A stretch of DNA of 64,000 bases from Diphasiastrum complanatum (GCA_029204225.1 CM055106.1:22387285-22451284); one strand, 5' to 3'; positions 21,884-33,021 are shown, counted from the first letter of the stretch. Numbers and translations are program-made. The notes: generated by a model not told the origin, from the letters alone.

Positions 21884-22486
21884 TTGACAACAACGTAATT
21901 AATCAATGCAATTACCACAACACACCCTTTAATGCTTTAAAACAAGGACGCAAACTGATTGCTCTCCAAGAAACTATATATTCACACTATCTAAATCCAA
22001 GTACAAGGAAGGCTAACTAAATAGCAACTAAGGGCTTGAGTAAGATCCACTCATTGTCTAAAAACATGAGAGAGAAAGTAACTTTTGAATATGGCAAATA
22101 ACCATGATATATGTACAAGTTAATAATTGGCCTTCTCGGATTGCACACTAAGTTCATTCAAATCGCTTGCACTAAACTATTGCAATGCTCTGTTCATCAA
22201 TGTGATTGTGATACATTCAAGTTTGTGACCTTTTATGATCTCCACTTCATTCATCTTAAGAAGCATAGAAGTGAAAATTGAAATCTGCAAAAAATGTTTT
22301 TACCATCTAGTTTAACTTGGTAATGTCGGATCATGCCTTCTAATCTCCACCAATGCATCTCATTTGTTCAAGTTAACACCCCATGCAGCCTTGGTTGTCA
22401 CATATTCCTTCTCTAATTTCACATGTAAGTGATACTTGGTTGTCATCTTGAAGATGTCAAAGTTATAAGAAGAACCGATGTAAAAC

Positions 22487-22760
22487 CTTTTAATATCCTT
22501 TAATCAAATGAGATCAATGTTGTTGCGAATTGAGCATGGTATAAAGTTCTTAGGCCTATATTAGTGTGTCATGCCTAGGGTCCAACTATTGTCCTATCAC
22601 GTTGTCCTATTCTAACCCTGTCCCTTTTAATATCCTTTAATCAAATGAGATCATGTTGGTGTGGAATGAGTATGGTATAAAGTTCTTAGGCCTATATTAG
22701 GGTGTCATGCCTAGGGTCCAACTATTGTCCTATCGTGTTGTCCTATTCTAACCCTATCCT
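22487..22760. repeat. Tandem duplication, 137 bp unit, two copies
   Basis: 22487-22623 is repeated at 22624-22760. Both copies begin CTTTTAATATCCTTTAATCA and contain GGTATAAAGTTCTTAGGCCT and CCTAGGGTCCAACTATTGTC. They differ by about ten substitutions. There is no coding potential. Confidence 0.8.
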
Positions 22761-24332
22761 TTGTACTTTATAATCTAACTATTAGTTACCTTTTATAGTC
22801 TATGCAACAAACATACAAAAGTCTATGAGACCTACATTTACCCCTTAACTCTTGCTCACCCTATGTGGTAACCCAACGTAAAGGTGTCACATAGGACTGA
22901 TTAGCACTAAATTAATTATGATTAAGAAATTTGCTTAGGCAAGGAAGAGGCCCTTGTTAAGTCAAGGAAGAGGCCCTTGTTGAGTCCAAAAAGGGCCCTA
23001 ATGTGTGGCAAACTAACTTTTGCCAACCCCATGTAGATTTAATTGATGTATTTAATAAAACTGTGCATCATAAAGCTTTTCATCAATCATCCTCCGAAGA
23101 ATTTGTGGATCATCAAATTATCCAAGTTGTTATTACGTTTTACATATCTATTCACATATATTTTACCTAAAAGAACCCTTCCATTTTTTAGGATGATAAT
23201 GCTTTGGCAGGAGATTGTGTTGTACCTGCATTTTGGCCAGTTTATTATTCAATAGGAAGAATAATACGTGAGTAGAATAACTAAGCCCAAGGGGACCCCA
23301 AAATTGTATATCTTAATTAGGGGCCTTTCAAAAGTACAAAGAGCTCTATTAAGGATGATAATGTCTTTATTGGGTTTTGAGCCACATTTAACTCTCTACA
23401 AATAAGTCTTCCCAGCTTTGGAACCTACTATTCAACTGTATATTTTGAAGTTTTTTTCAAGTGTTCAAAATTCTTCTTCGTTTCATGAGAGTGTTGCCAT
23501 ACTCTAGTTTAAGGCCTGATCTCTTAAATGCTTGTGCTTTGATTCAGATCCATTTGATGACAATTTGATGCTTTCTTGACTTATTTATGAAGTATTCTTG
23601 AATGGCCCTGCACTTTCAAGTTTCTTGAGTGTGTTTGATTTCTTCCATTTATATGCTAAAATGGATGTTAATGGCTACGAATCATTCATTGGCACATGAC
23701 ATAGCTTACAACTAACTTGTTTACCACAAGCACAATCTCTCCCGGGACCAAAGAAACCTTGGAAACCCTTGAATCTTAAAGGACAATGGAGTTTTCCACT
23801 CAACATTGTTAGATGTTTCCCAATTTTGCATGGTTCGCATTGCGAACCATTGCAAATTTTCCAAGCCGGCCTCTGAAAGCATGACTGACATCCAAGTGGT
23901 TGGGTGTAAAAGATATAGTTCCTTTAAGATCCATGGAAGTTCCATGCATTGCAACATGTATCATGAATCCTAGAGCTCTGTTTTTGGGGTGTGCATCTGT
24001 TTAGATGATTCATCCATGACACTAGCTGATTAATTACATTACAAACAACAAGCTTTTTGAGAAAATACATGACATTCAACAATGCCCTGTCCCATCCTCC
24101 AATGAGAGGAGGCATATTGGTGAAGCTCGCATTTTCTCTCCTTAGGTCATGAGTTCACTCCAACCAGCCTCACAAAAGTCGTCTTACAAGATAAACAGTG
24201 CCCTGTCCCGCTCAGTAGGTATAAAAGATAGCATTGGACAACCATCTAAGAGAGTCTTTTAAGGATAACCAATTAGTCAGAACAGCAGTACCAGTTCCTT
24301 CATATGTCACCTGCTGAGTTGTGATCTGCATT
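22761..24332. other. Intergenic sequence, no gene seen
   Basis: This AT-rich stretch lies 3' of the flavoprotein gene. A short duplicated phrase GGCAAGGAAGAGGCCCTTGT occurs near 22940-22985. The small frames (for example 23043-23255 and 23721-23957) have no recognisable domain. Confidence 0.5.
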
Positions 24333-26018
24333 TTATACAGTAACCAGTTTGCTGTCCAGAAGGACAGCCTCAGCTACTCTCCTCCCTGAAACCAGTGCTC
24401 CATCAAAGGTTGCTGAATCCTGGTGATCACCACACATGTAGATTTTGTTTCCAACTCTAGGTTCCTTTCTGAGGTTCGTGGAAGGGGTCTGATTTGGCTG
24501 TGCAAAGGGAATCCTGTATGTTCTTATGTGCTGCCATTTAGCGACTTCTGGTGATCCAAACCATTGAGAAAGCTCCAATCTGACTGTTTTTTCTAGCTCT
24601 TCATCCTTGGCTTCAGAGTGACTGCCCACTAGAGACACTGACACGAGAGCTTTGCCTTGAGGTGCATATGATGGGCTGACATTAGATGGGAAAAACATGT
24701 TGTTGACGATTCCTTTACCAGAGCCATTAAGCAGAAGAATAGGATCATTAATAGGGGCTTTCTCAGCTGAGAAATACAAGCACACAGTGCTGCGAGGTGG
24801 TTTGCTAATAGAAGCAGCTTCAGATATCCTTTTCCCTAGCAGCTTCACAGCCTCTGGAGCCTCCACAGCCACAATAACTCCATACTTGCCTCTGACCACC
24901 CTTCCACTGTCTAATCTCACCCCTGGAAATCCATGCTCCTCTTCTGTTAACAGCTGCATTACTCTAGAATTGAACTGCAAGGAATCAGCAGGGAGGTTGT
25001 CAGCAAGCTGCCTGGGGATAGCAGCAATGCCCTCAGCTGGAAGAGTGTTTGATCCCAGAGCAAGACACTTGAACACAAATTCAAAAAGTCGGGATGTTGT
25101 ACTAAGTTCTGTGTCAAAGAATATCCCTCCAAAGAAAGGGCGAAAAAAGCGATCAACCATGCTGGAGGAGAAACCTTCCCTTTTCAGTTTCTTTGCAATC
25201 TCAATTTCATCCGCACTGAGAATATCATCCACGGGCTTGATCGCTGCCTTCAGCCTCACAATGCCCACCAAAATCTTGTCAAAAATGGACCCTATGGGAT
25301 TGCTCAGAGACACAAGTCCATCCAGGGGGTGTCTGAAGGGATCGGCCACCCTGTGAAACCGCCCCCCATACCACACCAAAGCCCCTGCGTAGAAGCTTTG
25401 AAGATCTAGCTTGTCATACTGCAACACCTGCTGAGCTTCGGGATATGCGGAGATGAAGATCTGGAAACCTCTGTCCAGCACAAATCCTTGATGAATGTCT
25501 GTCCTCACGCGTCCCCCGACTCCATCTGAAGCTTCTAAGACCAGAAAAGGTACTCCCTGCCTCTGCAAATGCCTTGCAGCAGCCAAGCCAGCCAGCCCAG
25601 CTCCCACAATCACTACCCCTGTTTCCCAAGCTGCTTCATTCACTTCAGCGGCTGCATTCATGCCCAAATTTGGCGCTGCCTGCTGAGGGGAATCAATTTC
25701 CCTGCTACCGGCTGCTCTACACAGAACAGACTTGCATTGCCTGTGTGCAGCAGCAATCAAGTAACAAGGCAAACTGGTGGAATCAGCACAGCTTCTGAAG
25801 AAGATGCCATCAGGGGATGCTTTCCTGGAAAATAACAGGAACTTGGGGATAGAATATGCAGGGCAAGAGGGAGCAGCAGCAGCAACAGCATAAGGGGAAA
25901 TGTGAGCAGATTGATGAGGCATGAGGAGTAGAGAAGATGGTGGGCAGCCAGACAAGAAGGAGAAGGATGAACATGAAGCAGCAGCAGCTGCTGCAGTTGC
26001 TGGCTGCATAGACGCCAT
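24333..26018 (-). CDS. Chloroplast-type FAD-dependent amine oxidase / phytoene-desaturase-like oxidoreductase
   Basis: One uninterrupted minus-strand frame. An ATG at 26100-26102 gives 589 codons, but the second in-frame ATG at 26016-26018 (MASMQPATAAAAAAS, context GGTATGGCG) opens a typical plastid transit peptide (Ala/Ser-rich, few acidic residues), so I prefer it (561 aa). Numbering from the upstream Met: the dinucleotide-binding motif VVIVGAGLAGLAAARHL spans 163-179 (GxGxxG), LEASDGVGGRVRTD at 189-202 is the amine-oxidase/desaturase second FAD motif, and the C-terminal FAD segment YMCGDHQDSATFDGALVSGR lies at 555-574. The family oxidises amines or carotenoid-like polyenes with FAD; the substrate cannot be told. 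The family assignment is firm and the exact function open. No frameshift or intron is visible, and the C-terminal motif is complete. The gene is likely intact. Confidence 0.9.
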   Translation of the reverse strand: MASMQPATAAAAAASCSSFSFLSGCPPSSLLLMPHQSAHISPYAVAAAAPSCPAYSIPKFLLFSRKASPDGIFFRSCADSTSLPCYLIAAAHRQCKSVLCRAAGSREIDSPQQAAPNLGMNAAAEVNEAAWETGVVIVGAGLAGLAAARHLQRQGVPFLVLEASDGVGGRVRTDIHQGFVLDRGFQIFISAYPEAQQVLQYDKLDLQSFYAGALVWYGGRFHRVADPFRHPLDGLVSLSNPIGSIFDKILVGIVRLKAAIKPVDDILSADEIEIAKKLKREGFSSSMVDRFFRPFFGGIFFDTELSTTSRLFEFVFKCLALGSNTLPAEGIAAIPRQLADNLPADSLQFNSRVMQLLTEEEHGFPGVRLDSGRVVRGKYGVIVAVEAPEAVKLLGKRISEAASISKPPRSTVCLYFSAEKAPINDPILLLNGSGKGIVNNMFFPSNVSPSYAPQGKALVSVSLVGSHSEAKDEELEKTVRLELSQWFGSPEVAKWQHIRTYRIPFAQPNQTPSTNLRKEPRVGNKIYMCGDHQDSATFDGALVSGRRVAEAVLLDSKLVTV

Positions 26019-26260
26019 ACCCAGATAGATGTCTGCACACAGATATGGGTAGGGTCTTATTGGGCCTGACTCCTTGAGGGCAAGGGCATTGCCAATGCTC
26101 ATGTGGCATAAATGGGTTTTTCCTTAAATTTGTAATGCTTTGAGAAATCAAATTCATCTCCCTCTCTATCCCTCCCATTGTCCATTTTCTCTTTCCCTCC
26201 CATTGTCCAATTTCACACTAGTTTCTTCACCTTCAAAACCCTGAGTCTTTGAGGTGCTAG
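26019..26260 (-). promoter_or_regulatory. 5' region of the flavoprotein gene with a duplicated 16 bp element
   Basis: Upstream of the start codons (minus strand) the motif TGGACAATGGGAGGGA occurs twice, about 22 bp apart (26173-26190 and 26195-26212, plus-strand TCCCTCCCATTGTCCA). It sits in a CT-rich stretch (on the plus strand), as often seen in plant 5' untranslated regions and promoters. No clear TATA box could be fixed. The upstream ATG at 26102 could be a minor start or a short in-frame extension. Confidence 0.35.
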
Positions 26261-27789
26261 AAACTTGATAAACCGCTCAAAGCTTGTTTGAAGGTCTGCT
26301 TCTGGGGTTATTGCACAAGGGCATGTGTATGTGACCTGTCACACCTCCACCGCCACCTCCAGCCTTAATGTGGTTGTGGACCAATCAAAATGCAAGAATA
26401 GTGTTTTCTTCATCACTCTTGACATAATCTATGGTTGTTTCTGCTATTTGGAGCATACACTCGACTTTCAACATGCATGGCCTCTCTTTGGTCCATGTAC
26501 TCTTTATTTAGTTCATTGTTGGTGTGTGTTGTATCATACGGCTTCACCATGCGTTGCCTTCATGTTTACAATGTGCACAAACACAGGATTCTCTTTGCAT
26601 GCATTGTGTGTTTCAAATCACTATGTTGCTATTTACTGACCAAGGTTATTATTTTCCTTTCACTTAAAGAAGGTTTCACAATGTACGAACATCCTCCTAG
26701 GTAGCTCCATGAGTCTGCCATTGGCTACTTGTAAGGTTGAGTTTCAAATAACCATTTGAACTTTGTAGTCCTTTTTTTAGTCAACACAATCATCAAGGAT
26801 TGAAGCTGTCTAGTCATTTTAATTTGCTGAGACAGTCTAGGGTCTCAAATTGGCTCAATGGCACATTAATGGAACTTAATGGCACAATGTATTTTAGGCC
26901 CACTTGCCTACATGTTAGCCATGAGTCTAAGGCTTAAGCTGCCACTTGGAGAATTTTCAATGGTTAAGCAATACAACATGGTAAAATCTGAGTGCTTCTA
27001 TAGATATCTAATGGTCTATAAGTAAAGTTATAACTTGCCTCCACGATAGCACAAGGCTCATATATACTAACATTGAAATTGGATTGCTATGTATGGAGCT
27101 ACTGGCTGATATATCCTCTTAGTAACTAATGTTGAGTTGCGTTGTGGGCCCTATGAAATCCAACCTACGATTAATCCAAATATCATGGGACGTAACATAT
27201 ACATCTCCTTCAACTCCTAGCCTTGGTTCCCATGCTATCATAACCTATGTGGATCTGAAGATATCGTTTGAAGAGTTTCAAGAAGGTTGCCTCAAGTTCA
27301 AGTTTACTTCAGACTCATAGCTGAATTCAAGATTGTAGCCTTAAAAAAAAAGACAATACCTTTGAAATAGAGGTTAAGCCTACAAAGTCTGGTCCCAATG
27401 ACAAGGATAGGTGATTCAATTTCAATTAGTATACCATGGCACATTGTTTAAGTACTAGGTATCGCTTTTGAGTACAACAGCTGTTCTCAAAATATTTTAG
27501 TGAATTTGAAACAGTTACATTTAAGTCATTATGAGAAAGAGTTGACCTGTATTCTCAAGATGAATGATTCGAAGTTATGTTGGACTACAAGATTTCCTTT
27601 GAGACACATTTTAAGGATTGTAGTTGAGTTGACTTGTATTTGAGCTAGGTTTATAGAATCGAGAGCGGCTAAATATAAATATAAGTCTACATTCGACTAT
27701 GAAAATCGAGATAATGCTATTGTAGTAAAAAGAAATGGTTGCTAGACCTAATCACTAATATGCCTGAAAATCAATAGGTTTTAGGTAAT
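26261..27789. other. Intergenic sequence, no gene seen
   Basis: I see no domain in any frame. The longest frame (26325-26639) is without homology that I recognise and rich in Cys/His by chance composition. The sequence between about 27340 and 27780 directly precedes the truncated 3' end of a minus-strand Copia element and may include its unrecognised tail. Confidence 0.45.
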
Positions 27790-27974
27790 GCCTCAAAACA
27801 AAGGCTATACCTTATGAGAAACAGTTATGTTTTTGATCAGCATCAAGGAATTTCCTATCATCAGCGAATCATCCACGAAAATGGTCAGTATCACAAAATC
27901 CTTTCCTACTCTTTTGATGTAAACAATTACACTCTGGTTGAGTAGGATTGAAGTCTAGAGACTTCAGAAGACCA

Positions 27975-29081
27975 TCAACTCTGAATAGCTTCTTGGTATG
28001 TTGTTGGCTCTTCTGTGAAGCTGCAGTATTCAAACTGCGTGTCTTCGCTCCATTGAAGATTGTCAGAATAGCGGTCTGGAGCTCTTCTTTGTCTTGTTGA
28101 CCTTCGAGGTTCGTTTCGTCGCTGCTCGAACATTTCTTTTTCGTGGGGTCGATCCTCTGTTTCCTGCTGCTCTGGAATCTGGGGCTCTGCATTCTGATTT
28201 GATGTATGTCCTCGATCTCCCTCTTGAATAGGCAGCAGTGTGAAGATCTCATGGCCTCTTTTGTCTTTCAGTCCAGGGAATGTGGACTCGTCGAACTTCA
28301 CAACTCTACTCGAAACAATCTTCTTCATGGTTGGATCGTAGAGTCTGTACACATGTGTTCCGTTCGAGTAGCCGACCATGATTGTTTGCTCGGATTTGTC
28401 ATCGAGCTTGCTTTTCTTTTCCTTTGGAATGTGCTTGTATGCTGCACATCCAAACACTCGTACATATGACAGATCAGGCTTTCTGCCTGTCCACATTTCG
28501 TATGGTGTTTTGTTCTCCAGCGCTGTCGTTGTAGATCTGTTCTGCAGGTGTATAGCTGCAACTATTGCCTCGGCCCAGAATTGACTCGACAATTTTTCTT
28601 TCTGCCACACCGTTGTATTCTGGTGTGTATGCAGGAGTGAACTGGTGTTCGATCCCCTGTTCTTTGTAGAATCTTGAGAACTCTGTGCTTTTGTATTCAC
28701 CTCCATTGTCAGATCTAAGGATCTGTATATTTTTCGAGGTGTGTCGCTCTGCGAATGCCACGAACTTCTTGAAAGAATCAAATACATCGAATTTTTTCTT
28801 CAAGTAGTAGATCGTGGTCATTCGGATGTAATCATCTATGAATGTTAGAAAATATCTTGAACTTGAGAGCGAATCTGTTTCCATCGATCCACACACATCA
28901 GAGTGGACGAGCTCAAGAACTTCTTTGGCTCTTCCTCCCTCGTGTGTGAATGGATTCCGATGTTGCTTGCCTTTCTGACAAAAGCTTCACAGAACTCAGC
29001 CTCTGGCCTTGAAATCTTGAGACCTGTGACAATGTCCTTTCTGCTCATGTTATACAGGCTCCGCATGTTCAGATGATACAT
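27975..29081 (-). pseudogene. Copia integrase (GAG-pre-IN, core, C-terminal region)
   Basis: 29081 downward gives the HLNMRSLYNM zinc-binding remnant. The frame 28896-28474 carries the core with FLTFIDDYIRMTTIYYLKKK (first Asp region), IQILRSDNGGEYKSTEF (second Asp) and FTPAYTPEYNGVAERK (Glu). The frame 28787-27975 overlaps and continues with FWAEAIVAAIHLQNRSTTTA, LENKTPYEMWTGRKPDLSYV and RVFGCAAYKHIPKEKKSKLD. It ends EEPTTYQEAIQS, the linker that precedes RT. The D,D,E residues are present, but a frameshift lies between core and C-terminus at about 28600. Confidence 0.85.
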
Positions 29082-29090
29082 TCTTCTATG

Positions 29091-29537
29091 CTAGAGCTGA
29101 TCTTCATTTTCTGAAGCATTTAATATGCTTTTAGAGTTGCTGATTATTTTGGCCTGGTAGAGATTTGCTTCTCTGCATCCGACCATCAGCAACTTGTTTG
29201 TCATCTTCTCGATCATACGACAAGTGTTGTCGTCGAACAAAACTCGAATGCCTAGATCTGCCATCTTGGAGACAGATAGCAGATCCTTTCTGAGTGAGGG
29301 CACATAGAGTGCTCCTGGCAGCTCTACTTGGCCTGACAGTGTTCGTAGCTGTAGAGAGCCGATGCCTTTAACATCGTGTCTGCTTCCATCACCTAGAATC
29401 ATTGCTCTGTCATTTTCGAGTTCGCGAAAGTTGATCAAGATCTTCTTGTTGCAGGTTATGTGAGATGTTGCTCCTGAATCGATGACTACATCATAGTCGT
29501 GTTCAAAGTAGCTTGTCGAAGCTTCGTCGAGTATCAT
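29091..29537 (-). pseudogene. Copia aspartic protease
   Basis: The frame contains YDVVIDSGATSHITC, the active-site D-S-G-A-T-S-H of Copia proteases, followed by NFRELENDRAMILGDGSRHD and VKGIGSLQLRTLSG, then LPGALYVPSLRKDLLSVSKM, the conserved tail. The domain itself is intact in this frame; the flanking frames are shifted. It would cleave the Gag-Pol precursor. Confidence 0.85.
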
Positions 29538-29567
29538 GAAAGCTTCGTCACCTCTTTCAGCATCCTT

Positions 29568-30136
29568 TTATGACTCTGCAATGTTTGTCTTTTCAGCTTT
29601 GTTTTTTCTTTTTGGGTTGAATCTGCAGTCGTATGCAAAATGCCCTTTCTTCTTGCAGTGCATGCAAGGTATTGCTGGATTGAACCAACATTTTGTTGGC
29701 CGTATGGCCTGGTTTGCTTTCGTGAAGAGAGCCTTCTGTTGATCATTGTTTCTCTCTCCTTCGTCTCTCATCAGTCTCTCATCAGCAACAAGACTGAATG
29801 CTTTGTCGAATGTCATATCTGGTAGACTCAGTATGAGCATTCTCAGCAGTTGATAGGACGTCGATAGATATTTCATAAAGTACATTAGCTCCTGTGGTGC
29901 TGGGACCTGGTGAGTAGATCTTCATTTATGGATGAAACGATGGTCGTCATTGCGCATTCATCCTTTGTGATCCATTCAGCTCTCCTCGGGTCTCCCTCTG
30001 GAGGTTGCACCTCTGAGAGCTCGGTCACCGACCAGATGCCTGCGCCCTTCATGAGTGTTTTGATTTTGAATTTCCAGATTCTGTAATTTGCACCATCAAG
30101 ACTGATTGGTACTCTGCTCTGGATTGTCGTAGTCAT
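29568..30136 (-). pseudogene. Copia Gag with zinc knuckle
   Basis: It begins ATG (30136): MTTTIQSRVPISLDGANYRI, then WKFKIKTLMKGAGIW, the normal UBN2-type Copia Gag opening. After a frameshift near 29890 it continues with FMKYLSTSYQLLRMLILSLP, and ends with the zinc knuckle CMHCKKKGHFAYDC (CX2CX4HX4C, near 29640-29680) and a basic tail FNPKRKNKAEK. It packages element RNA. About 80 aa around the frameshift look disturbed or missing compared with a normal Gag. Confidence 0.8.
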
Positions 30137-30206
30137 ATTGTGTTGTATGGAAGAATCAATGCTGGGATATCAGTAGTGATAACCTGTAGGCTCTAATACC
30201 ATGTTG

Positions 30207-30970
30207 CGAAAGCTTTTTCTTGTTTCGTGTTCGTCCTCTCTCTTCTGATTCGCGAACAATTTTCTGTCTTTGAATTTTCTTTTCGTGCGGAAGCTCTTAC
30301 GGGATCCCAAACAGTCAACTACGCATCACATAACATATTTTATTCTAGCAATCAAGAGACACAGCACAAGGCCAAGAGATACACAAAATAGAGCGACTAT
30401 ATTGTCAGTTTGGTTTTAGAGCGAGATCGTCAATGTCTCGCTCATTGGCGGATTGACTCTCTGCTCTTTCGCTGTGTTCAGCTTGTTGGCAGACTTTCAT
30501 GCACAACTATGGTATTTTGCTTTCTTACTCTATTCGATACGTCTCTTTTGTTTCTTACAGATCTCTGTATTCACTATCTCTCTCCTTGGTTACGATCTAG
30601 AGAGGATCGTTTATACCTCCACTATGTGGAGTTTACAAGATAGCTAAACGTAGAATCACAAGACTAGTTAACACTAATCAACTAGTTAGTTAGTCTTCGT
30701 CATTGCTATCATGTTTCAGCTGGGCATGAAGCTCGTTGAGCTGCCAGCTGGCAGCGCATAAGATTTCTCTTCGTGTGTTTTTTCGTTCTTTTTGGTTCTT
30801 TTCGTAGTTTTTGTTTTGCGTCCATTTTGCACTTTGCAGTCTTGGAGGTGTGTTTACGATTCGCGATTGATTCGCGAATCGCTCGTGCTTTGAGTCAAAG
30901 ACATGTTGACTGTCACAAATTGTTTTCGTTCGACCTTCGTGTCTTGTTCGTGCTGCGACAAAGTTGCAGG
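30207..30970 (-). mobile_element. Probable 5' LTR of the minus-strand Copia element
   Basis: It lies immediately beyond the primer site. Its 3' end (minus strand) reads GCTTTCGCAACA, a CA end. The right edge is unclear; a TG start near 30968 is possible. It contains a near-palindrome CGATTCGCGATTGATTCGCG at about 30859-30883. No second copy exists in the window for comparison. Confidence 0.45.
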
Positions 30971-31020
30971 AGTTCACCATTTCTGACAGAGAGGAAGATA
31001 AATCCTTGTGAGAGAGCTAA

Positions 31021-31740
31021 AGCCATGAGGGTGAATGCAAATCTTCCTAAGTTTTTTTTGGGGTGAAGCTTTGATGTGTGCTAACTTTGTTCGCAATAGG
31101 TGGTCAAATGAAGATTTGGATGGTAAGAGTTCATTTGAGATTCTTTTTAGTAAGAAGCCAAGCATCAAGCATTTGAAAATCTTTGTTAGTACTTGCTATG
31201 TCAATCCATTTTTTAAATCCTTAAAGGGGATCTTTGTTGGCTATAATGAAGTAAGGGAAGCTTAACAACAAGCAAATTAATATCCCAGGAGAGATACCAT
31301 GCACCCTTTTCCTCTACCAGGAAAATGCCAGCAAAACCCATCAACACAGCACCCATGGCGTACGAATAAGCTGTGACTGAAATTGGAGATGGGAATTCTT
31401 TTAGCAATGGTGCCTGCAGAACCCACAAAATATTTCACTTATGTTACACCAACGAAGAAAATATGGATGTTTTCTTTGAAGAGGAAAATGTGGATAAGCT
31501 TGGTGTTGTAAAATCTAATTTTTTTTTATGGTGATGAAGATGGATTTTTGGATGATGATGATGGAGATCCCTCTCCAAGTCAAGTCCCAAGATTATACTC
31601 AAGGCAAAGGAAAAAGCCATCTAGAACTACATATGATGAGAATGGTAAGCAAGTTGTGGAAGGTACATTAAGAGACATAAAGTAACTTGCCATGGAAACA
31701 AGACTCATATTATCTTCAACTTGAGCTACATTAGTTTTTC
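31021..31740 (+). pseudogene. Copia integrase/linker remnant interrupted by a host-gene fragment
   Basis: The plus-strand frame at 31035-31260 contains FFWGEALMCANFVRNRW, SKKPSIKHLKIFVSTCYV and LKGIFVGYNEV, the Copia integrase C-terminal region. The reading breaks at about 31255 and resumes after 31440 with VFFEEENVDKLGVV and DGDPSPSQVPRLYSRQRK, then GKQVVEGTLRDIK, the Ser/Pro-rich linker before RT. The interruption (about 31262-31430) is a fragment of a WAT1-like gene on the opposite strand. RT itself is absent. Confidence 0.7.
31262..31417 (-). pseudogene. Captured exon of a WAT1-related (EamA-type) transporter gene
   Basis: On the minus strand TTTTGTGGGTTCTGCAG (a good acceptor) precedes an open stretch encoding APLLKEFPSPISVTAYSYAM and GAVLMGFAGIFLVEEKGAWY. 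This resembles the segment of WAT1-family EamA transporters with a Leu-Lys-x-x-Pro..Ser-Val-Thr-x-(Y/S) loop leading into a Gly-rich membrane helix. These proteins are 10-helix transporters (WAT1 exports auxin from the vacuole). Only one exon with its intron junction is present, embedded in Copia sequence. The match is from memory of the family pattern. A retained splice acceptor implies capture from genomic DNA. Confidence 0.5.
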
Positions 31741-32021
31741 AAGTGATGTAAGTTCTATACTGCTTCTTAGGCCAATATGAATGCTTCACGAAAGTCTAAT
31801 AGACATTTAAGACTATTGGTAGCATCACTTTTGAGCTTGGGGAGGTGTTTGCATGATTTTGCAAGACTTGGCCTTGTAGAAATGCACCCTACTACAGAAT
31901 TATGACTGCTCTTTTCTCACATGTGTGAAGCCTAAGTGGCATGCTGATGTGACAAGTGTCTCGATCACTAGGTTTCTCTCTGTTCTGAGCTTTACAGCAC
32001 CCAATTTGGTGTCTTGTAGCC
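31741..32021. other. Unassigned spacer
   Basis: No gene or known element is seen. It lies between the Copia remnant and a small inverted-repeat element. Confidence 0.4.
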
Positions 32022-32022
32022 C

Positions 32023-32211
32023 AAGGTTACACCCCGATTCGAACCGATTCTTTCCGGTTCGAACTGGCAGGCCAAGTTCGAATCGGAAAACGGTCCAAAT
32101 AGAAAAAAAAAATTTTGACTTTTTGAAGTGTATTTTTTTTTGCCCTAAATCCAGTTCGAACTGGGTCAGAATGGTTCGAACGGTTCGAACCGTGGTTCGA
32201 TGCAACTATGC
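32023..32211. mobile_element. Possible small hAT-like inverted-repeat element
   Basis: The left end CAAGGTTACACCCCGATTCG and the right end (inverted) CATAGTTGCATCGAACC share the CA..GTT.CA pattern with the MITE at 10141. Inside, GGTTCGAAC/GTTCGAACC units are repeated and inverted several times. The 8 bp flanks TTGTAGCC and CTCTAGCC agree at only part of their positions, so the duplication is imperfect. The tRNA-like GGTTCGAA boxes are part of the palindromes, not a tRNA. Confidence 0.4.
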
Positions 32212-33021
32212 TCTAGCCAAAGTTATGGCCGTTTGAAGTTTTGCAATTTTGTGAGTAAAATTGGCCAAATGTGAATTGTTCTGATTGCATGCCAGTCATT
32301 TCCCTAGTTTGTAGTACTGTGCTTGCATGGATTGATTGCATGTTGATTGTCTGTGTGATCATGCCTTGCATGAAGGGTTTATAGTCGATTTGATTTGTTA
32401 TACGCATGTGCTCTGATGGTTGGGTTACAAATCAGTGGTATAAGCTGACAAATTTCGTAAAACTGAAGTTTAGTAAAAAAATTCCATAATGACGTTTTGT
32501 GACTAATGTAGTGTGATTTGCATGCCAGTTGGACATTGGTTTAATTAGGAATCGAATGGTATTTCGATTTATCGATTTCGATTGCTTTCTGTACTAACAT
32601 TATTTTCGGCAAAAAATTTTGAATTACGTAAAATGAACCAAAAATTGAGTTTTTTCAAAAAATCGAATGGAATGTCTTTGGATTAGTGAATTGACTATGC
32701 TGAATTTATCAGTCAGAGTTAGTCACAGTGTTTTCACTAAGGCTAAATTATTTCCCGGTTATAGATAATTTAGAATTGATAGAAAGAACTACAATGAATT
32801 TGTCGGCAGTTTTTACTGTATGATATTTAACTTTTTGGAATATGGTACTCCTAGGTTGAAAGTTAAAATTGAAATTTTTCCTTTTGAATTTCAAGTTTGG
32901 TTAAAATCTGAAATCAGTTAATTGTCTGATATATTTCTAATTGGTATTGATCGTTAGAAATGAGTCAAGTGAACATTTGTGCAAGATTGAATTTAAAGCC
33001 GTCAACAATATGAAATGACCA

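Larger units (their letters stand above)
27790..30206 (-). mobile_element. Copia (Ty1) retrotransposon with internal RT deletion, 5' part nearly complete
   Basis: Reading leftward from the primer site (TGGTATTAGAGCC, minus; 30193-30205): Gag, zinc knuckle, protease, GAG-pre-integrase, integrase, and a piece of RT ending at FVDD (27868-27879). Protein order and motifs are standard Ty1/Copia. RT is fused across a deletion of roughly the first half of the domain at about 27970. No 3' LTR was recognised to the left, so the element is truncated. Frames shift at about 29885, 29540, 29085, 28890, 28600 and 27930. The 5' LTR lies from 30207 rightward, ending (minus strand) ..CTTTCGCAACA. GC content is higher than in neighbouring elements, so it is probably younger. 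Confidence 0.85.

Noticed and set aside
25414-25835. Open frames on both strands overlapping the flavoprotein gene
   Set aside because: They have no domain; the main frame has complete FAD motifs and explains the sequence.
32020-32215. GGTTCGAA boxes as tRNA B-boxes (a SINE or tRNA gene)
   Set aside because: The boxes are part of palindromes and there is no A-box at the right spacing and no cloverleaf.
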